Shown here piece by piece: positions 59,688 through 64,000 of a DNA stretch of 64,000 nt (its first letter is position 1; each line of letters begins with the position of its first letter). The stretch lies in NCBI RefSeq assembly GCF_900110245.1, contig NZ_FOCZ01000001.1, positions 372,001 through 436,000 on the forward strand. Direction: 5' to 3'. The DNA is from Niastella yeongjuensis. GTDB taxonomy: Bacteria; Bacteroidota; Bacteroidia; Chitinophagales; Chitinophagaceae. The translations under genes were made by a program, and so were the position numbers. A model generated the notes under the pieces. The model was given only the letters and a program-made list of their open reading frames with translations. It ran no database searches and was not told the DNA's origin.

Positions 59688-60470
59688 ATGAAGAAGTTTT
59701 TCAAATATTTCCTGACCGTAGCGATCTGTGTTTTTTTTGTTAGTTGCTATGAAGTGAATGAGGAGATCGAGATCAAATCCGATGGCACCGGTACTTATGT
59801 TCAAAAAATGGATATGGGTCAACTGATAGATATGATGCAAACCTTTGCTGGTGAAGAAGAATTAAAAAAAGAAGGGCTCGACAGAGTGGTTGACACAACC
59901 ATTTACTGGAAAAGCATGGTAGACACCGCTAAAGATATGCCCGCCGATCAAAAAGAGTTGCTGAAAGATGGTAAAATGAAACTCCAGATGAATATCAAGG
60001 AAAAGGTATTCAAAATGGATCTGAATTTTCCATATAAAAACCTGAACAGCCTGCAGCAGTTGATGAGTGGAAAAGCTACCAGCAGCCAGGGGTTAACCAA
60101 TGCTTTCAAAAGCATGTTTGGCAAAGGTGATGATCAGGCAGCACCACCCACCCCTAACGGACCAGATATGGGCGACTTTGCCGCCATTTACGATGTTACC
60201 ATTAAAAACGGTTCCATTGAAAAAAAGGTAAACGAGGCAAAATACAAAGCGCTCACTGAACGTCCCGAAATGGCACAATTGAAACAGTTGACCAGTACCG
60301 GCATGGAGATCCTGTATACCACTACCATTAAATTACCCCGTCCTGTAAAGTTATCCAGCAACCAGGATCTCATTAAGTTATCTGACGACAAAAAAACAGT
60401 GACCATGAAATACAATTTGCTTGAGTTGTTGGAGAACCCATCGAAATTTGCTTATACCATTACCTACTAA
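59688..60470 (+). CDS. Hypothetical lipoprotein
   Basis: A 260-residue protein with lipoprotein signal (LTVAICVFFVSC). The start of the mature part, YEVNEEIEIKSDGTGTYVQK, resembles proteins in Bacteroidota that begin with a short beta-rich module. Met-rich. No function known. Starts 22 bases after the epimerase gene and is followed by the nadB promoter. Confidence 0.65.
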   Translation: MKKFFKYFLTVAICVFFVSCYEVNEEIEIKSDGTGTYVQKMDMGQLIDMMQTFAGEEELKKEGLDRVVDTTIYWKSMVDTAKDMPADQKELLKDGKMKLQMNIKEKVFKMDLNFPYKNLNSLQQLMSGKATSSQGLTNAFKSMFGKGDDQAAPPTPNGPDMGDFAAIYDVTIKNGSIEKKVNEAKYKALTERPEMAQLKQLTSTGMEILYTTTIKLPRPVKLSSNQDLIKLSDDKKTVTMKYNLLELLENPSKFAYTITY

Positions 60471-60485
60471 GCAAACGGTATAACA

Positions 60486-60516
60486 TTGTATTAATAAGCA
60501 TTTTTAACTAGGTTTG
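60486..60516 (+). promoter_or_regulatory. Bacteroidota promoter of nadB
   Basis: TTG (60486-60488), 20-base spacer, TAGGTTTG (60509-60516): exact consensus, 17 bases before the ATG at 60533. Confidence 0.75.
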
Positions 60517-60532
60517 AGGTTTAGGAAATAAT

Positions 60533-62140
60533 ATGCAAACTGATTTTCTTGTTATAGGCTCCGGTATTGCCGGATTGACTTTTGCACTAAAGGCAGCACA
60601 ACGTTTCCCTGATAAAAAAGTATTGGTCATTACCAAAACACAGGCAGATGAGACCAATACCAAATACGCCCAGGGGGGTATTGCCGGTGTATGGGATTTT
60701 GAAAAAGACAGCTTCGATAAACATATTGAAGACACCCTTATTGCCGGCGATGGCCTGTGCAATAAACAGGTGGTTGAAATTGTGGTAAAGGAAGGGGTTG
60801 ACCGCATTCAGGAATTGATTGACTGGGGCGCTCAATTCGATAAAGAGTCTGATGGCGATTATAAACTCGGTAAAGAAGGCGGTCACAGCGAATTTCGCAT
60901 CCTTCACCATAAAGATGTAACGGGCCGCGAAATGGAACGGGCCATGTTGGAAGCAGCCCAAAACCAGTCCAACATAGAGATCGTAAAACACTGCTATGTA
61001 GTGGACCTGCTTACCCAACACCACCTGGGTTACCTGGTTACTAAATCTACCCCTCATATTGAATGTTATGGGGTGTATGTGTTGAACCTGAAAACAAACC
61101 AGATGGAAAAGATCCTGGCCAATATAACTGTTTTGGCCAGTGGCGGTAACGGACAGGTTTATCGCTCAACCACCAACCCAGGCATTGCAACCGGCGATGG
61201 CATTGCCATGGTGTATCGCGCCAAGGGTCGTATCGAGAATATGGAGTTCATCCAGTTTCACCCTACTGCCCTGTATGAACCGGGTGCACGCGGACAATCA
61301 TTTTTGATCTCCGAAGCGGTACGGGGCGATGGTGGTATTTTACGCAATAAGAACGGCGAAGCCTTTATGGAACGCTATGATCCGCGTAAAGACCTGGCTC
61401 CCCGCGATATTGTAGCCCGCGCCATAGATAGTGAAATGAAGATCACCGGTACCGAACATGTGTACCTCGACGTTACTCATATCCCCACCGATAAATTCAT
61501 TGAGCATTTCCCTAACATTTATGAGAAATGCCAGTCAATTGGCATCGATGTAGCTACCCAGTATATACCCGTGTCACCTGCAGCACACTATAGCTGTGGT
61601 GGCATCAAAACCGATGAATGGGGACGCACCTCTATAAAAAACTTATACGCAGCCGGCGAATGCGCCAGTACCGGTTTACACGGTGCCAACCGGCTTGCCA
61701 GTAACTCGTTGCTGGAAGCAATGGTATTTGCCCATCGTTGTTTTGTAGATGCGGCAGAAAAAATTAAAACGATCGAAAGATCAACAGAAGCGGAGTTAAT
61801 TCCTGACTGGAAAGCCACCGGCACTACCCAGCCAAAAGAAATGATCCTTATTACCCAAAGTTTAAAAGAGCTGCAACAGGTAATGAGTGATTATGTAGGG
61901 ATAGTGCGCACCAACATCAGGTTGGAACGGGCGGCCAAACGCCTCGATCTGTTGTGGGAAGAAACAGAAGCCCTGTATCAAACCACCGCCTTATCGCCCC
62001 AGCTTTGCGAACTGCGTAATATGATCACCGTAGGGTACCTGATCGTGAAATGCGCCGCCTTCCGCAAAGAAAGCCGTGGATTGCATTTCAATACCGACTA
62101 TCCGTACAAGAGTACGCTGGTACAGAATATTGTTTTATAA
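60533..62140 (+). CDS. nadB: L-aspartate oxidase
   Basis: A 535-residue FAD enzyme converting L-aspartate to iminoaspartate, first step of NAD biosynthesis. FAD motif GSGIAGLTFALKAA at residue 8, TKYAQGGIAGVWD, EFIQFHPTALY, RGDGGILRN and HGANRLASNSLLEA are conserved. The frame is complete. nadA and nadC are not adjacent. Its TAA overlaps the start of the next gene. Confidence 0.95.
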   Translation: MQTDFLVIGSGIAGLTFALKAAQRFPDKKVLVITKTQADETNTKYAQGGIAGVWDFEKDSFDKHIEDTLIAGDGLCNKQVVEIVVKEGVDRIQELIDWGAQFDKESDGDYKLGKEGGHSEFRILHHKDVTGREMERAMLEAAQNQSNIEIVKHCYVVDLLTQHHLGYLVTKSTPHIECYGVYVLNLKTNQMEKILANITVLASGGNGQVYRSTTNPGIATGDGIAMVYRAKGRIENMEFIQFHPTALYEPGARGQSFLISEAVRGDGGILRNKNGEAFMERYDPRKDLAPRDIVARAIDSEMKITGTEHVYLDVTHIPTDKFIEHFPNIYEKCQSIGIDVATQYIPVSPAAHYSCGGIKTDEWGRTSIKNLYAAGECASTGLHGANRLASNSLLEAMVFAHRCFVDAAEKIKTIERSTEAELIPDWKATGTTQPKEMILITQSLKELQQVMSDYVGIVRTNIRLERAAKRLDLLWEETEALYQTTALSPQLCELRNMITVGYLIVKCAAFRKESRGLHFNTDYPYKSTLVQNIVL

Positions 62141-62877
62141 TGATGTCAACAATGAACAATCTGCAAGGCATGATCTTCGCGGCCGGCCTGGGTACCCGGT
62201 TCAAACCCTGGACCGACAAACACCCCAAGGCATTGGCAGTAGTACATGGTAAAAGTTTGTTGCAGCACAATGTTGAGTACCTGCAACAATACGGCATTAC
62301 CAATGTGGTAGTGAATGTGCATCATTTTGCCGACCAGATTGTCGATGCTATTGAAAAAAACAATGGCTGGGGCAGCCACATCACCATCAGCGACGAAACT
62401 GATGAAGTACTGGAAACAGGTGGTGGCCTCAAAAAGGCAGCGCCCCTGTTCACTGCCGATACTATTGTTGTGATCAATGTAGATATATTAACGAATCTGG
62501 ACCTGGGTAAACTCATTGCCTTTCACCGGCAAACAAACCCGGTTTCAACACTGGCAGTAACCAACAGAACCACCTCCCGGTATTTTTTATTCGATGAAGC
62601 CAGCACCCTGTGCGGTTGGCGCAATATAAAAACCGGTGAGGAAAAAATAGCCCGTACAAACGCCACCTGCCTACCCAAAGCATTCAGTGGCATACATGTG
62701 ATCAGTAAACAATTGTTTTCATTGATATCGCAGGAAGGAAAATTCTCTATGGTAGATGTATACCTCGATCTGGCCAGAACCCAAACTATAAAAGGGTTCG
62801 ATCACAGCGGATCGCGATTTATTGATGTAGGCAAACCCGATTCGGTGGCAGAAGCGGAATTGTTATTCAGTAAATAG
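62140..62877 (+). CDS. Sugar nucleotidyltransferase
   Basis: About 245 residues; ATG at 62140 overlaps the nadB stop (TAATG), with ATGs at 62143 and 62152 as alternatives. NTP-transferase signature AAGLGTRFKPWTDKHPKAL, then INVDIL (metal Asp), and FSGIHVIS. Closest in layout to MurNAc-1-phosphate uridylyltransferase (MurU-type) or mannose-1-phosphate guanylyltransferase; the base and sugar cannot be fixed from sequence. Coupled to nadB. Confidence 0.82.
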   Translation: MMSTMNNLQGMIFAAGLGTRFKPWTDKHPKALAVVHGKSLLQHNVEYLQQYGITNVVVNVHHFADQIVDAIEKNNGWGSHITISDETDEVLETGGGLKKAAPLFTADTIVVINVDILTNLDLGKLIAFHRQTNPVSTLAVTNRTTSRYFLFDEASTLCGWRNIKTGEEKIARTNATCLPKAFSGIHVISKQLFSLISQEGKFSMVDVYLDLARTQTIKGFDHSGSRFIDVGKPDSVAEAELLFSK

Positions 62878-62902
62878 CAAAGCAATCGTTTGCGCTGCGC
62901 CC

Positions 62903-62940
62903 GCCGACTTCGTGCTGCCGAAGCTTTAGCGTAGGCGGGT
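62903..62940 (+). repeat. CGAAGCTTTAGCGTAGG repeat, copy 2, in hairpin
   Basis: The 17-mer at 62919-62935 is shared with 41118-41134. Here it sits inside CCCGCC...GGCGGG with inner CTTCG/CGAAG pairing. Confidence 0.65.
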
Positions 62941-63020
62941 AGCATCATATTATATTAAAAAATCATTACCCCGCTCCGCCACCGGTTCAATACAGTATCT
63001 TTATTCTTTAGATATTGAAC

Positions 63021-64000
63021 ATGAGTAAAATCCCATTCGCAGCCTTTTTAATTTCATTAGTTAGTGCCTCTGTAGCAATTGCACAACCAACTCCCTATAA
63101 TGCCAATACGCATGAACGGGTTACCCTTTCCAATGGATGGCATTTAACACCGGTTGGCCGGTCATTACCACTGGGCGATCTGCCATTGAACCTGGTTGTA
63201 TCACCTTCCAAAAAATACCTGGCAGTTACCAACAACGGTCAAAGCGTGCAATCCATACAACTCATCGATGCCAAGACCGATCAGGTATTGCACAGCGAAA
63301 TAATTCCCAAAAGCTGGTATGGGTTGAAGTTTTCTGCCGATGAAAAATTCCTGTATGCTTCCGGCGGAAACGACAACTGGATCCTGCAATATGCCATCAC
63401 CGATAAAAAGCTGGTGGCTGCCGACAGCATCAGGCTGGGCGACAAATGGCCCGTTAAAATCGCGCCTGCCGGCATTGAACTGGATGATGCAAAGAAATTG
63501 ATGTACGTAGTAACGCGGGAAAATAACAGCCTGTACATTGTTGACCTGGCCGCAAAAAAAGTAGTACAACGGATACAATTATCCGCTGAAGCCTATACCT
63601 GCCAGTTATCGCCCAATAAAAACGAACTGTACGTCTCCCTGTGGGGCGGCGACAAAGTAATGGTGTTCAATACCGCCAGCAAAACAATCACCGATTCCAT
63701 TGCAGTAGGCGACAATCCCAATGAGATCTGTCTTACCAAAAATGGCAAAAGACTGTATGTTGCCAATGCCAACGACAACTCGGTTTCAGTGATAGATGTG
63801 GCACAACGTAAAGTAATTGAAACGTTCAATACAGCTTTATACCCCAATGCGCCCAATGGTTCTACCACCAATGGACTGGCATTAAGCGCCAATGAAAAAA
63901 CATTGTACATCGCCAATGCCGATAATAACTGCCTGGCCGTATTCGATGTAAGCAAACCGGTAGCCAGTTCATCAAAAGGATTTATTCCTACCGGCTGGTA
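63021..64000 (+). CDS. YncE-type beta-propeller protein, 3' end outside window
   Basis: The frame from ATG 63021 is open to the window edge (at least 326 residues). Signal peptide FLISLVSASVAIAQ, then repeated propeller blades with LYIVDLAAKKVVQRI, LYVANANDNSVSVIDV and LYIANADNNCLAVFDV. Proteins starting this way in Bacteroidota are often fused to a C-terminal alkaline-phosphatase-superfamily domain, which would lie beyond the window; that part is inference. Confidence 0.82.
   Translation, partial: MSKIPFAAFLISLVSASVAIAQPTPYNANTHERVTLSNGWHLTPVGRSLPLGDLPLNLVVSPSKKYLAVTNNGQSVQSIQLIDAKTDQVLHSEIIPKSWYGLKFSADEKFLYASGGNDNWILQYAITDKKLVAADSIRLGDKWPVKIAPAGIELDDAKKLMYVVTRENNSLYIVDLAAKKVVQRIQLSAEAYTCQLSPNKNELYVSLWGGDKVMVFNTASKTITDSIAVGDNPNEICLTKNGKRLYVANANDNSVSVIDVAQRKVIETFNTALYPNAPNGSTTNGLALSANEKTLYIANADNNCLAVFDVSKPVASSSKGFIPTGW

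Overview
The window reads as chromosome of a Bacteroidota member, most likely family Chitinophagaceae (Niastella/Chitinophaga type). Support: several promoters of the Bacteroidota form TTG-N20/21-TAnnTTTG, TonB-dependent receptors with carboxypeptidase-like N-termini, a 665-residue IspG of the long type, fused IcmF, BatB/TPR genes and many SPII lipoproteins. The genus is inference.

Layout. 1-1046: end of a metallophosphoesterase gene. 1090-8639 (all minus strand) is an RNA-centred island. In transcription order it holds an array of twelve single-isotype tRNA genes, a BCS1-like AAA+ ATPase, a YkuK-type RNase H-fold protein, an unrecognised basic 261-aa protein, a structured RNA segment with two circularly permuted tRNA-like modules, an SPFH/slipin protein, a DinB-like protein and the RNA ligase RtcB. 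Three very short genes (29, 39 and 47 codons of protein), each followed by its own terminator, sit just upstream. 9.7-12.3 kb: two-component system. 12.5-17.1 kb: a repair-like neighbourhood with an SPL-like radical SAM enzyme, two 2H phosphoesterase paralogues that have each lost a different catalytic histidine, a UmuD-like protein lacking its Ser/Lys dyad, and DUF72. 17.2-22 kb: ECF sigma operon, amidase, TonB-type receptor. 22.6-25.8 kb: DUF763, RhlE-like helicase, an fpg pseudogene.

25.8-30.6 kb: a MacAB/TolC efflux operon. 31-34.8 kb: icmF, carrying an in-frame insertion of a DUF559 nuclease together with GC-rich palindromic repeats; two more copies of the same repeat form the C-terminus of one fucose gene and the N-terminus of the next. 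35-40.2 kb: non-phosphorylating L-fucose catabolism. 40.5-48.4 kb: two vanadium-haloperoxidase/PAP2-type lipoproteins, two beta-barrel proteins and a TonB receptor in one apparent operon. 48.5-64 kb: trehalase, a class D beta-lactamase with an altered SxV motif, BatB/TPR, IspG, a WYL regulator, DinB, galactose genes, NadB, a nucleotidyltransferase, and the start of a YncE-type beta-propeller gene cut by the window edge.

The strongest candidates for something undescribed are (1) the tRNA array / permuted tRNA mimic / AAA+ / YkuK / SPFH / RtcB island, which looks like an RNA repair or anticodon-nuclease tolerance system, and (2) the DUF559 nuclease with its translatable palindromic repeats, which behaves like a mobile element that inserts into coding sequence without breaking the frame.
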